A DNA stretch of 64,000 bases, taken from positions 59,894,493 through 59,958,492 of the forward strand of contig NC_044573.1 in NCBI RefSeq assembly GCF_901933205.1. Reading direction: 5' to 3'. This stretch comes from Camarhynchus parvulus. Its lineage: Eukaryota; Chordata; Aves; Passeriformes; Thraupidae. Position 1 is the stretch's first letter; each line of letters opens with the position of its first letter. Under the pieces are notes generated by a model. The model had not been told where the DNA came from. It ran no database searches and saw only the letters and a list, made by a program, of their open reading frames with translations. Both the position numbers and the translations under genes were made by a program. This document shows positions 50,701 to 62,104 of the stretch, one piece after another.

Positions 50701-53700
50701 CCAGCTGATATTACCTCTATAGAGTCGTATTTTTAGCAATTGAGCTATCACCTATGAATTATTTGATTTGCTTTGCTCTCCATTTTCATAACATTCACAG
50801 TCTAAAATCTGGCATGACTTTGTCAGAAATATTTCCCTTTTTATAATGCAAGTTTTCTGTTCTTAGGTCTTTATAAGGTTGTGGCAGATAAGGCTCCATA
50901 TGTCAGCATTGAAGAAATTGCAAGAAAAGTCTCTATTGGGTCAACAAGGTTTGGCCATCCTTCTTTCTACAGTGCCAAGGATATAAAATTGGAAAATTTC
51001 ACTATCAAACATGATGAGCAGATCACCTTCAACTCAGTGGAAGAGGTCCATGGAATGATGGCTGTGAACTGTGTCGTGGTCAGAAATAACCAGTCTTTTT
51101 CCTTTACTTTGCCCCTTTCACAAGAAGGAGAATTCTATGAGTGTGAAGATGACCAGATATACACCTTAAAAGAGATTGCAGAATGGAAAATCCCTAAGGG
51201 TAGAAACCGGATTGTTAAACTTTCCACTACTTTACATACTTGGGACTCCTCTAGTCCACTTCCTGAGAATTTTGATGGCTGTTTGATTCTCATGCCTGTC
51301 TATGAAGTGCAAGCAGTAATGAAATGTAAGTAGGAATTAAGAATTAAAATCTGTGTTCTGTTCAACTTGGTGTAGCAAATTCCAAAATACCCTTAAATAC
51401 ACAACATTTTCTTAAACTAGCCATGAAAGATTCAGTTTGTTAAAAATTCCTTATCCATATTTGCCACTAATGTTATTTTCAAGAGGAAGAAAGATAAAAA
51501 TAATATATTTTTAGTATATCTTTATCATCTGTTAGTTCAGATTATTACCTTGCATTTCTTTCTGTTGCTATTTTGTTGATCACTACAATTAAATCCTCAC
51601 TGAAAATGTATTGCATAGTAAAAAGGTTGAGTTTAGGAATTCTGTTCAGTTCCCAGATTCTCTTTCTTTGTGTCTTAGTCTTCAGCCATGGAGAAGGCAC
51701 TTGATGGCTTCATATGGCTATGTCTAGGAGGTAGAAAAAGAAAAAAAACTATTGTACATGTTGCAATACACTTAATTGCCATTTAATTTTCAGAATGAGG
51801 ATGTTAGAGAAAGGAAAATCATATCATTTTATTCTGTTGCAGCAACGAATATCAACTGAATATAAACACAAAAACTCATGGACAATTTCTGAAACCTGTA
51901 GGTTTGAGGAAACAGAAAGATTAGAAAACCAGTACCTTTAAAAGTTTATACTCTGAGGTTTTATTTTAAAAAATTCCAAAATATTTATGACACTAGTTGT
52001 TCCACCAAAACCTTGATACATCTGGGTTCTGATTGCAGGATAGTAGCTTAGCTTTTGAGAAGGTTTTTCTGCTTGTTGCATTCACTAGAAGCAAACCAAT
52101 GAGCTCCATATAAATTGAATCCTAACAGAAGTATGGCTTCATGAGGATATTAAGCAAGAAGTCTTTTCACAATTGAGCATTTCTCTGTTGAATTATGTAA
52201 GCAAATGGACAAAAGAGAAAGCAATAAATGCAGGCAGAGATTGTTAACACAGTATACCATAGTCATTGTATGCTTATCATAAGACATTCAGCTATGCTTG
52301 CTATGTGATTTAATGTGTGAGTTTGGAAAATAGAACTTCACAAGATAAAGCAACTGTAATGTAAAAGTAAATGTAAAAGTAATGTTTGCTGTAACTCTAG
52401 CTAGATTCAAGGATCTAGCTCATCTCCTGAAGCTCAATTAACTCAGGTTTATTGGTATATCCACTAAGATATATGTGCAGAATCAGTAGGAATTTAATGC
52501 CCCTGAAAATCTTCAGAAGATTCAGAAATATTTGGTATTCATTTGTCTTCCAAGCAGTTATTCCAATCAGGATTGTATTTGCTGTTTTTATTTTAAATTT
52601 CATTGTGTTCTCAACATTTAAGAAGCATTGCATATGTCCTAAATATCCATTTAATACAAACTGGAAAAGTAGGCTTTACGGTACATGAATAACTACTTTC
52701 TTGTGGACCATGAAGAATGGATTTTCACCATTTTTAGGAGAACTATAAATAGACACAAGATTAATTAGGACAATTACTATCCACTCTAAAAAAAAGATTC
52801 CTGATAACTGGGATAACTGATTACATTTTCACAGGCGGTGAGTAGGAATCCTCTATATGTCTCATTATTAATAATGAACAAGATGTGTGTGTGGAACTTG
52901 CACAAATGCTCATAGAAAGTTTCATTTTCACCAGTCATTTTCCTTTGTTGACTTTCCCTTGTGGTGCTCAGGATGTCTATCATCTCAAGGTGTCAATGTG
53001 ACAAAAGCAGAGTTAGAACAAACAGACCCCAAATCACTGTCATAGAACTCCGTCATATAAAATAAATCCAATACCACCTTTTCAGTATAAAATATTGGTA
53101 TGTCCTGCTACAAGGAAGTGTGAATCCAGTATATACTATCCATTTGTGTAGGTCTATGCAGAATAAATCTTATTGAAGAGAGTCATTAAGTATTATTTGC
53201 TTGTTAAATTTTACTGCCTTGGTCAGTGATCTGCGGTGTCACTGACTTGGAGCCAAATTCTTAAACAAGCCTTAATTACATAGTTAGCTCTGTTCTTGGA
53301 AGTTTTGCATTCAAAATTTTGCAAGTTCAGTTGTGGTAAAAGAGCTGTTGTTCCCTGTCAGGTTGTTAAATTCACTGGCTCAGTTCTGATAGTGAATAAA
53401 ACCAGGTGATGCAGAAAAAGATGCAACAGTTCCAGAGAGGAACATAATATGAAAATGTCTTAATTCATAAAAATAACTTACTGTTAGTTATACAAATACT
53501 TTGCCATTTTGTTAAGTGACAAATGTTTTAATTATTCTTATAAATATCAAAATACCTTTTTTCTCCCAGTCTGGCTATAGCAGCAACGTGTTGTTAATGG
53601 ATCCAAATGCTATTTATTTCTTAAAAATGTTTTCCCACTCATTTCTTTAGAGAAACTCTAAGCCACTATGTAATAAAAAAATAAAAATACAGTTTGCACC

Positions 53701-55063
53701 CAAGAGTTTGAGAAGATAAAGAACTGATTAAACTTGAAGGTATTGTGGGGGAATAGTGAACTAGCCTTTTCTTTTTCTTAAAATTTTGTTCACTTGCACA
53801 CCTTATTGTCTCTCTTCATTTGTGTGGTCTCATGCACATCTGATAACCACATCTCTCAAATTACAACAATTAGACTTTGGCTGGCCCAGTTAGTAGTGCA
53901 CATTTACACATGGACATGCATGCCTCGGGGAAGGTACTTTTGGTATCTGGCAACAGGATGTGTATTTTATTTCAATGTCAGTTTGAAAACAAAACCCAAT
54001 ATATTTCTCTTTCTTTTCAGTTCGAAAGGACATAATTCATATCCTCTCAGATCTGGATGTTGAGGTCAAGGATGTAACAGACCATTATGATATTAGCTCT
54101 TTCCTTCAGCCACTTTCTTTGGAAGATATATTTGAGACAACAAGTAAAGAATTTCCTATGGTTGCTCAGATAATGGAAGGGCCTTCGGGAAACCAAAAAC
54201 CTTATGATTTATTGTCTACAGGGAAAGAGATTGTCATCTACAAAAAGTACCAGGCAGCAAGAATCCTAGCCTCTGAGATGAGAAGTGATTCCTCCAAAAG
54301 ACATTATTTAATCCCTATGAGCTACAAAGGAAAGTTCAAGAGAAGACCTCGGGAGTTTCCAACTGCCTATGACTTAGAGATAGTGAGAAATGAAAAAGAA
54401 CACCTTCATGTTGTAGCAACTAAAGCCTTTACTTCCCCTCATAAAGAGCTTTTTTCTGTTTCAGTTGGAGATCAATTTCTAGTTCAGCAATGCCAGACTA
54501 GTGAAGTTCTATATGAGGGAGGAAAGAAACTCATAGATGTTTTAGCTTGTGAGCAAATACTAAGTGATTCATATAAAAAAGTGCTCCTCCCTATGTACAT
54601 GGAAGGTGGCTTTGTGGAAGTGGTTCATGACAAGAAACAGTACCACCTCTCTGAGATTTGCAAAGAATTCCATTTGCCTTTTAATGTCAAAGTGTCCGTC
54701 AGGGACCTTTCCATTGAAAAAGATGTCTTGGCTGCTGCTCCTGGTCTGCAGTTTGAAGAAGAAATCACAGACTCTTACTTGCTGATCAGTAGTGCCAGCA
54801 GTCCAGTGGAGAGCTGGGAGATTCCTGTGTATCGCTTAAACATGTTGGTCCATTTGCTCAGCAAAGATGTCCAGACAATGGCACCGCCTGTGACGAGGAC
54901 AACAGTGGAAGAGGTCAGCGAAGAGGAATACTATATGTTGAGAAGATATGAAAACCTAACCCTTCATCCACCACCCAGGCCTCCCAAAAAGCCAACAACA
55001 GCACCACCACCTACTTTTGCAGTGCCTAAGCAAGATGTGTCTGATGTACTACAGGCTCCAAAG
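29621..55063 (+). CDS. THEMIS: THEMIS, 5' four coding exons (584 codons; C-terminus not in recognisable form)
   Basis: THEMIS is a cytoplasmic/nuclear adaptor of developing T cells. It binds GRB2 and the phosphatase SHP-1 (PTPN6) and tunes T-cell-receptor signalling during thymic selection. Exons are 29621-29711, 43104-43262, 50867-51325 and 54021-55063, all with AG/GT borders and phases 1, 1, 1 and 0, joining to one frame of 584 codons. Two CABIT domains are visible, each with the family core (a hydrophobic residue, any residue, Cys, a spacer, then LP, GxF). In CABIT1 the Cys is residue 152, followed by [11 protein letters not shown]. In CABIT2 the Cys is residue 413, followed by [11 protein letters not shown]. 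Also present are a basic KGKFKRRPR stretch (339-347), [10 protein letters not shown] with paired tyrosines 540-541, and PPPRPPK (553-559), the GRB2-SH3-binding motif. Mammalian THEMIS has about 640 residues, so roughly 55-60 are missing and should be encoded downstream. Confidence 0.95.
38124..38151 (+). repeat. A-rich run (A17-G-A10)
   Basis: Seventeen A, one G and ten A, followed by gaggggg. It may be a degraded poly(A) tail, but no retroelement body was recognised upstream. Confidence 0.9.
40015..40620 (+). mobile_element. CR1 LINE fragment with internal deletion
   Basis: In the frame from 40018, the translation [20 protein letters not shown] resembles the reverse-transcriptase core of avian CR1 elements, where xDxSKAFDTVSHxIL is usual. 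It is followed by a degraded [15 protein letters not shown]. From about 40200 the sequence jumps to the CR1 3' portion: gagcagctgagggagctggg, then ggcctggagaaaacaaggct and gaacaggctgcccaggga, and a tail resembling gacatggcacttca. Frameshifts, stops and the loss of the middle segment and 3' terminus show it is dead. It sits in THEMIS intron 1 in sense orientation. Confidence 0.85.
41744..41764 (+). repeat. A21 homopolymer
   Basis: Twenty-one A bases after acccaggtt, followed by gacggg. The low-complexity run has no recognisable element attached. Confidence 0.9.
43104..43262 (+). CDS. THEMIS: THEMIS coding exon 2 (CABIT1 start)
   Basis: 159 nt, phase 1 in and phase 1 out. Codon 31 is completed as GAC (Asp), then [20 protein letters not shown] follows, ending [18 protein letters not shown] and the IKVxGxK strand are THEMIS hallmarks at the start of the first CABIT domain. 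The acceptor is catttcttttcag and the donor is gtatag. The open frame running on to 43312 is intron. Confidence 0.95.
43822..43845. repeat. Perfect inverted repeat, 11-bp arms, 2-nt spacer
   Basis: cttgaaccata (43822-43832) and tatggttcaag (43835-43845) are exact reverse complements around tc. Diverged copies of the arm (gaaccata, acttgaacgatatct) lie on both sides within 45 bases. Confidence 0.9.
44893..44905 (+). repeat. C13 homopolymer
   Basis: Thirteen consecutive C bases between tatataatt and aaatag, in an otherwise AT-rich intron. Confidence 0.95.
50867..51325 (+). CDS. THEMIS: THEMIS coding exon 3 (CABIT1 core)
   Basis: 459 nt, phase 1/1, residues 84-237. It contains [30 protein letters not shown] and the CABIT core with Cys152 and [20 protein letters not shown], then [11 protein letters not shown], and ends [10 protein letters not shown]. 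The acceptor is tctgttcttag and the donor is gtaagt. Translation beyond the donor meets a stop at once (CK then TAG), which confirms the splice. Confidence 0.96.
51326..54020 (+). other. THEMIS: THEMIS intron 3, 2.7 kb
   Basis: AT-rich intron between the two large exons. Nothing recognisable was seen besides the splice sites. Confidence 0.88.
54021..55063 (+). CDS. THEMIS: THEMIS coding exon 4 (CABIT2, NLS-like stretch, proline-rich motif)
   Basis: 1043 nt, phase 1 in and phase 0 out, residues 237-584. It starts [20 protein letters not shown] and carries [32 protein letters not shown] with Cys413, [20 protein letters not shown] and [13 protein letters not shown], then [20 protein letters not shown] and ends VLQAPK. 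The donor is AAG|gtaagg. The frame stays open for 52 codons into the intron, to TAA at 55220-55222, so a retained-intron form would end there. Confidence 0.96.
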
Positions 55064-55524
55064 GTAAGGTATCCCATCTTGTCTTTGAATGTCTTACAAC
55101 CACAGGTCATGTTCTGTGGGTTTAAAGTCTTCATTTCACTGTTGCATCCTTATGCCATGTACACAGATGGCTCTCAGCTCCCTGTAATGGGCAAATTAGC
55201 AATTACAGACAGGAATGGCTAAAATCTCCTGTGTGTGTTAATTGATCCATGAAAAACAACAAAACCATGCCGACTCAAAGCAGAAACCTTGGCTGTATAA
55301 TTTTGCATGGATAATCCTTTACTGCACCATTGTAAAAGTGAAGGGAGGGATTTGAAGTGCCTGTATTTAAATCTTTATTAAGGGGAAGCATATGTTTTCG
55401 TGATGTAAAGATAATTTTGCTCAGCTGGAAATTGTGGAATTAAATTCACAGAGAGACAGGTTGTATTGAAATTCTTGAATTCACTGTTTTGCACTCACCC
55501 AAGTGGGAAATAGGTTTGGAATTA

Positions 55525-55541
55525 AAAAAAAAAAAAAAAAA
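55525..55541 (+). repeat. A-rich homopolymer run
   Basis: About seventeen A bases after ggaatt, followed by gaagcag, in THEMIS intron 4. No associated element was seen. Confidence 0.85.
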
Positions 55542-55655
55542 GAAGCAGTTCTTTTTCTTTTAGAATAGAAGCTGATATTAAAATAGAAGAGCCCCTTCCA
55601 GGACAATTTTCTTGATGTTTAACTAACTAAGACAATGCATTTGTTCATTAATCTT

Positions 55656-56167
55656 TGTGTTGGGTCTGGCTGAGGTGCAGTTAATTTTCTTCACATCAGT
55701 CTGTGAAGTAGTTTTTGGATTTTAGATTTAATCAGGGCTCATAACACACCAATCTTTTGGCTGTTTTACAGCCATGCACCCCCAGTGTCAAGGCCTTCTT
55801 GATTTCCCAGGCTCCCCCATGGAAGTTCATTGGGGTTGGGCAAGAAGCTGGGAGAGGACGTATATGGGGGAGCTGACCCCAGTTGACTAAAGGGATATTC
55901 CATTACACATAATGCTGTGTTCAGCAATAAAAACTGAGGGGGTGATTTGCCTAGGAAGGCAACCATAACTCAGAGACTGGTTGGTCAGCAGTCTGCTTGT
56001 GGGAGGTGGTGAGGGACTGCCTTTGCATCGCTGCTTTGGGGGTTTTTCCCCCTCTTTTCTTCATTTATTAAGCCATCTTTGTCTGAACCCACAAGTTTTC
56101 CTACTCTTGCTCTTACCATTCTCTCTCCTGATGAGATCATCATCCTGATGTCAGGGTGGACTGAGCA
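55656..56167 (+). mobile_element. Avian ERVL-type LTR, sense orientation, 3' end degraded
   Basis: The start tgtgttgggtctggctgagg, the middle segments gggcaagaagctgggagagg and actaaagggatattccatta, the AATAAA at 55926-55931 and the late ttaagccatctttgtctgaa with cccacaagttttcctactct follow the order of a widespread avian ERVL-type LTR as I recall it. The conserved last 40 or so bases are missing or too diverged. No internal retroviral sequence is attached, so it is a solo-like LTR on the same strand as THEMIS. Confidence 0.8.
55926..55931 (+). terminator. LTR poly(A) signal in sense with THEMIS
   Basis: Intact AATAAA (cagcaataaaaactgaggg) inside the sense LTR, about 0.86 kb after the exon-4 donor. 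It could end THEMIS transcripts early. Confidence 0.5.
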
Positions 56168-57531
56168 CCCTATATTGTGATTGCTATGCTTTAAATAAAA
56201 TGTAACTCATGTTATTATATTTTGGGGGATTCAGAGGGAGGTTTTTTTTTGTGTGTTGGTATGAAACTGAAGTTGAATTGTAGCCTTTGATAGGGCAGTG
56301 TTTGTGAGTACCTCTCTTTGCCTGCTGCTTCTCTCTTTCTTCAATTCCAAGACCACATTCAGGCCCAAAACTCCACATAGAACCTGGGAGATGGTTACAA
56401 CAGTCTATAGGAGGATTGAATGCATAAGGTGGCTCCCTAAGATAAGGGTACTACCAAAAAAATGATGTTTCATTTTCTCCTGTCTTTACTGCAGACATGT
56501 CTTTTCTTCTAATTTTTACAATGAACATTAAGAGGCTTAAATAAGACATCCTGTTGTGCAAGGAAGGATACATGAGAAACTTGTCCATGGAGCTCACAGG
56601 CCAGCAATCATCCTGGTGCTGGCCAGGGGTAAAGAAGTGGGGGAAAATTCCCTAAAGCTGTGTTTCTGGTCAATCTGTACCCTTGTCAGAAGGATTCAGG
56701 CCTCCTGCAGTTACTGATGGCTGTGTGTGCGGAAAAGCAGGTGGATGCTGACTCCTGCTCAGGCTCATGCAGAAGATAACATTTTTCTAAAGTGAGAAGA
56801 GAGTGGTAAGGGTAGAGGAGGGATGAGCTGAGGTTCTTTTGCACGTTCATGAGTGAGAGCAACTTTAGACTGCAGCTCTCCAGACAGAGGAGATAAATTA
56901 AATGCTATTTAAGAAGACCGTTTTTAATTTTTTGAGGGGCCTTTTTTGCCTTTTATAAATAAATAATAAACTGCAGTCAGAATGCTTGGAGTTATGCATA
57001 TTGTAAATCTCCTCCTCTGGGAGGTGAAAAAAGTAGAGATCCTTATTGACTAGATTAAACATCCTGAGCTGTAACATATTGTGTTTAAAGTCACACAGAA
57101 TGCATTATCTTTTCTATCCTGAGCACCATGAGTCCTCTGAGAGGACGTGGATGGTAGCAGCTAGGCTCTGCCTTGGCCCCTGTGCAGCACTAGGGGACAT
57201 TGTGGGTTTTTTTCAAATGTATCAGGAATGTCTGAGGGTTCAGAAAGTCAGAAACTGTGACAAACTGATAAATAGCCATCTTTGCATATTTTGTGACTAT
57301 GCATAGGCTTATTTGCATAAATAACAGATGAGCATCCTAATGAGCTGAACTTAAGCCTGACAAGGTGGCAGCCTGGGATAAGCTTTAGTGCTGCATGAGT
57401 TGCCACGCTGCTCCTGCAGGCAGCTCCCTGCCTGGTGCTTGGGGAGTTCTGGCTGCTTGCTGGAGACTCGTGAATGGTTTCCTTGCGCATCAGTTGGGAA
57501 GCTCTGCTTGGTTTGGAGCTCCAGGATAAAA

Positions 57532-57552
57532 TGCTGCTGCTGCTGCTGCTGC
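57532..57552 (+). repeat. (TGC)7 triplet repeat
   Basis: Seven uninterrupted TGC units (aaaatgctgctg... to gcatggg). The poly-Leu/Cys/Gln open frames crossing it have no other coding features. Confidence 0.95.
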
Positions 57553-60500
57553 ATGGGTCCACAGAAGACTAAGATCTGCCTGGTTTTTGCCAATACCTGA
57601 GGATTATCTGCAAGCATGGATCACTTTATCTACAGCTTGTGCTTTGATCACCTCAGCTTGCAGCAAGGCTGTGAGGGCAGAGAGGCTCCAGCTGTCTCTT
57701 CCTGCTGTTCTCTGACCTTGGTAAGGAAACTCTGGGCCCAAGAGCAGGGCTGCCATGCTTCACTGCATACTTTTGGTCATGTGAGTCACTGGTTTGTATG
57801 AGATTGGCATCCAGTGTGGACTGGAACATCAGATGAGAGTGAGAACTGCCTCTGCTTGTGTGCAAGGTGCAATGCTGCACAGACATGGATGTCTGCACAG
57901 TTCAGCAAAGTCCAGAGACAGCAGATGAATTCTCAAACATGATACAGCTGCACGAACTAAGCATTGTGCCCAGTCTCTTTACAGGGCTAAATAAGTTGGC
58001 TCAGCTTCTGCTGATACAGCTTTCACTTCCACAACCTGGGATCTCTCCTCTCCCCTCTACAGAACTGCACAGACCTTCCCTTTCCCTCTCATACGAACAT
58101 TTTGTTTTGTATTACTTGCTAATTGAATTAAAAAAGACAACCCCCAAGAAAATGCGCGCAAACTAAACAAATGAAAAAAATAGCTGGTATTGAATGATGA
58201 AAATAATCTTACACTTTATACAGCAGATATCTATCTGATATTCCTAGCCTATAACAGGTATTTATTATTGGTAATAGCCAATACCTCCACCCACAAGCAC
58301 CCCCAGCTGAGGACAGGAATGACATAACAGCTTGTACCCTTTGTCTCATGGTAAAATGTGTTATAAAATTCACCAGAAATCTACATTGTCTTTGCTAGAA
58401 TCATTGGAATGAATTTCAGAGAGGGCTTTAACTGACATGTAGAATTAAACCGTCATTCAGTTCCTGGTGTGTGAGCTTATCTAGAAAGTGAGAATGAAAC
58501 CCTAGAAGTTAATGTTACTGATTCAACAATAGTGCATCTCACCTTTTTGCCAAGTGGTTCCTGGAGAGAAGTTCCTGTGGGAGTACTCAGTCAGGACCTC
58601 ACTTTCTAGAAATGAAAATTCATGTAAAGGGAATAACACAGATTTATCTGGTTTTTTCCACACATTAGAAACATCACTGCAAATATGAAAAACCAAGATT
58701 TCACTTGGTAAATTCCTTTAAAATAGTTTTCTAAAATTTTCATTTTTACCTGCTCGGAAACCCACTGTTTCCTTCCCTTCAAGAGGATTCAAGCAGCAAA
58801 AGTTTTCTAGCTTTCTCTTTGCCTGTCAGTACAAGCAGTAAATATCCTAAACATTTAAGAAGGTGTTAATCTATGTCCCTCAGTGCTTTGGTATTAAATT
58901 GAAACAAAGGATCCATGCCAAATATTGCTAAATGGAATCTTAATCAATGCATGGAAAGCCACAATTTAGCCTTGTACTCCTAAGACCATAAGGGCATTGC
59001 TGAAGGGACAAAAAAGGCAGTATTTCACACCTGATAAGGAGTAAGAGAGGTTAGCTCCATCCAATGCTGTTATCAATGGTCTGCTTAGTCATGTATCTAA
59101 CTTGAGCAGCAGTAAAATCAGTAAAATATCCACCAACTGGATTGCTGCTAAATAACTTTATGAATGTGGAACTGGAAAAGTCAGTCACAAGCAGTAATCT
59201 GCTCATCTCTGGCAAGAAAGCTGAGAGAATTCCAGCCAAGGAAACTGGAATTTAATAAAATAGGAGCATCAGGGCATGATAGTTAATCGTCATTTTGTGT
59301 TAAGGTCCATTATCCTTTCAAAAGTCATTACAGTGCTAAGATACCAAGAACTTTCTTGCTTTCTTGCTTTTTATTTCAAAATTAAAATGAAAGAAAAATT
59401 ATCACTTCCATCTGGCTTTGCAGTTCTACAAACTGAGCTATCGAAATCTGCCATTAACATATTTATCGCATCTGTCTTCACAGCAAAATGAAGACTTATC
59501 TGGAATTAAGTTGATAAGACATAAGCTGCATTTCTCAGCAAATGAGTTTTCCTGTACTGTCTCCTTTCCTTCCTCATAAGTATTTCTTTTCTGCTTCCAG
59601 AGCATTTTTCACATTTTTGCCTCCTTTATAGAGTAGATTTAACACAAATATTTCTGCTGTGTAGCAAGAAAGTAACCTTCCTAAACAAAAACATACTAGA
59701 AAATGCACACTGCACAGCCAGGAAAGAATAGGCAAGAACAGACTTCAGGAATTAACAATCTTTTGGCTCTAGAAATCTAGAAATGAGGAAGAAAAAAGAG
59801 GTTCATTAGTGGATGCAGAAATGTGCATATGCAAACATAAGGAGGAGGGTTTCTCTCTGACATGTGCGGAATTGTGGTTGCTGATGCTGCACCTGTGCTT
59901 CCTCTTCCTCTCTTTTTTCTTGTCCCCACAGAAGAGGATGTTTCCCACTCCCTGGAATCTCACTTTCCACCCTCTCTTTCCCCCTCCTTCCCCACATCCT
60001 ATCTATTGTTTCTCCCTATCATTTTCCAGTAGCTTTGTAAATAACGTGAAGGCTGCAAGTACAGCTCTACAAATTGAGGAGCACCCCATACTGTCATTGT
60101 GGCCAATTTCCTAAAGTGTCTCAAAATCCTATCCCCACTCAGCCTCACCTGGTGAATCAGACCCCAATTCCCTCCAAGTCCTTGTGCTGCAGCTTCTCAC
60201 TTCTCCAAGAGCCGCGTTCACACTGTGCCATGGGTTCCTTTCCCTCCTAAAACCCATCCTGTGACAGACATGTCTGATTTCCCCCAGACAGGTGTGTTTG
60301 GGTGCCCCCATGCTGCACTTTTCAAGTGCCTTTCACCCCACCCCTAACCTATATGATATTGGTTCCCCAGTCCCCTGTGCTTCTTTCAACAGGCTTGCAT
60401 TTTCCTGTCCTCACTTCTTCCCAACACGTCTCCCTCTTCTTGCTCTTGTCTTATGCCGTGAGCTGAAGCCAAGGTCATAGGCACAAAGGAATGGGAGCTG

Positions 60501-62104
60501 CAGGCACATCTCAGGTTACACACAGGCTTTTGTTGCCTTCCCCAGCAGCATGCATTCCAAACCTCAGCACGGGATCGGTCTCCTACTCAGATCTTAGGGC
60601 AAAGCAGCATGTAGGGGCCAACAAGTGTTGAGCACTTTGATTTTCTTGTTGGCTGGACAGTCCAAGCTGAAGGATTTTATATTGATGCAGATATCCTTGT
60701 AGCTGTGTTTGGATCTGAGGGCCTGTAACCATTTTCTGGAAAGCCTATCCACATCCTCATACTATGCTGGGCTGAAGTCTACACATGTGCCATCCCATTT
60801 CACCTCCTGGGGTTTTCTGCAGAAGAAACCAAGCAGTGCTGGCTGGAGACCAGGACTGCTGGGTGCCCTATGGACTCTGAATGAACCAACTGGAAGGGGT
60901 TGGAGGAACTGGAAACCTTAAAGCCCAAGCTAATGGAGGACTGGAATTTTCCTGATACTCTCAGTACTCTCTTTTCCTTTTTAAAAATACCAAAAGCTTA
61001 AAATTTCCACAGAGAATAGTCAAGTCTGCAGTAGGCAGACTTACTGTGGTTTGATGTTAGTCTCAAATCTGAAATACAGTGGGGAAGATATCACTGTGCC
61101 TGCCAGAAGGACAGACAGTACATAATTGCCTGAAGAAACAGCAGGGCAATCTGAGGTGTAAGTCTCACTGCAGAAAGGCATTAGTGATACAGGAAATGCT
61201 GATATAGTACATGGAATTAAGGAAGGTACAGATGAACATTTGGATATGCTGACTGATGAAAATGCCAACTGGTTAAAAGCAAATTGCTTAATTTAGAGCT
61301 AAAAATTAATTACTTGCAGAACAAAGAGAAAAGAAATATAAAAATAAAGAGGATGCCCAGAAGAAATAAAAACTTGAATCACATGAAAATATGGAACCCT
61401 TGATAAGAAGGAAAATCCTGAACAGAGTGTGTGAGGCAAAAGCCATTGATGTCAGTAAGGAAAGAACTGGCTGGCACATTTTTTTTTCCTGTCTCACAGA
61501 AAGCACATAACATAATAAAACACACAGCATAAAAAGATCATATAATTATGTATAATTCTGAAGCAGGACAAAAAAAAAAGTGGAAGAATTAATCTAAAAT
61601 TTGAGGAATGACTGCAGCAGAATAGAAAATAGAATTTGGGGAGTGAGGGCACAGAAATGTCTTCTTTTTCAACTGGGGTTCCAAGAAGCCTGACTTCACT
61701 CAAAGCTGATCTGCAGGCTGCATTTTACTGTTTTGTTCTTCTCCTCACAGCATGAAAATTGGAAAATTAAGTTTGTAGACAGCTAGCTGTTGATGCACCA
61801 GCTGTTATGGACTATATTTTGGACTTCTGTTTGGAAATCACTAAAGACTTTTCCAGTTTAAAATGTCCAGAGATAATCTAAAGCCCAGCAAATTTCCAGC
61901 AGGAAGTACAGTCCCCATACTCCTGCAATGCCTGTCTGCAGCAGTGGAGGTGACCAGGCAGGCAGCTCCCCAGAATGCCACAAAGCAGCTGCCAGGGCTC
62001 TGGACAGCTCCCGAGCTCTCTGACTCTATCCCTGCTCAAACACCTTCAGGAACTTTCCTGGGCTCTGAAGGCCAGCTCGCCTGGGGTGGCTGGTGTTGTG
62101 GTGC

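Larger units (their letters stand above)
43263..50866 (+). other. THEMIS: THEMIS intron 2, 7.6 kb
   Basis: AT-rich intron with a 24-bp hairpin (43822-43845), a C13 run (44893-44905) and no recognisable exon, RNA gene or transposon. Confidence 0.85.

Noticed and set aside
57311..57318. Perfect octamer ATTTGCAT in THEMIS intron 4 (another at 45351-45358)
   Set aside because: Two occurrences of an 8-mer in 64 kb on two strands is about the chance expectation. There is no supporting context.
59932..60114. Good acceptor (tcttttttcttgtccccacag) followed by a phase-0 open frame, considered as the next THEMIS exon
   Set aside because: The translation (KRMFPTPWNLTFHPLFPPP and on) is Pro/Phe-rich and unlike the charged THEMIS C-terminus.
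61752..61786. Acceptor ttcttctcctcacag followed by a short phase-0 peptide (HENWKIKFVDS, then stop)
   Set aside because: Only 11 codons, with no similarity to THEMIS. It is treated as chance.
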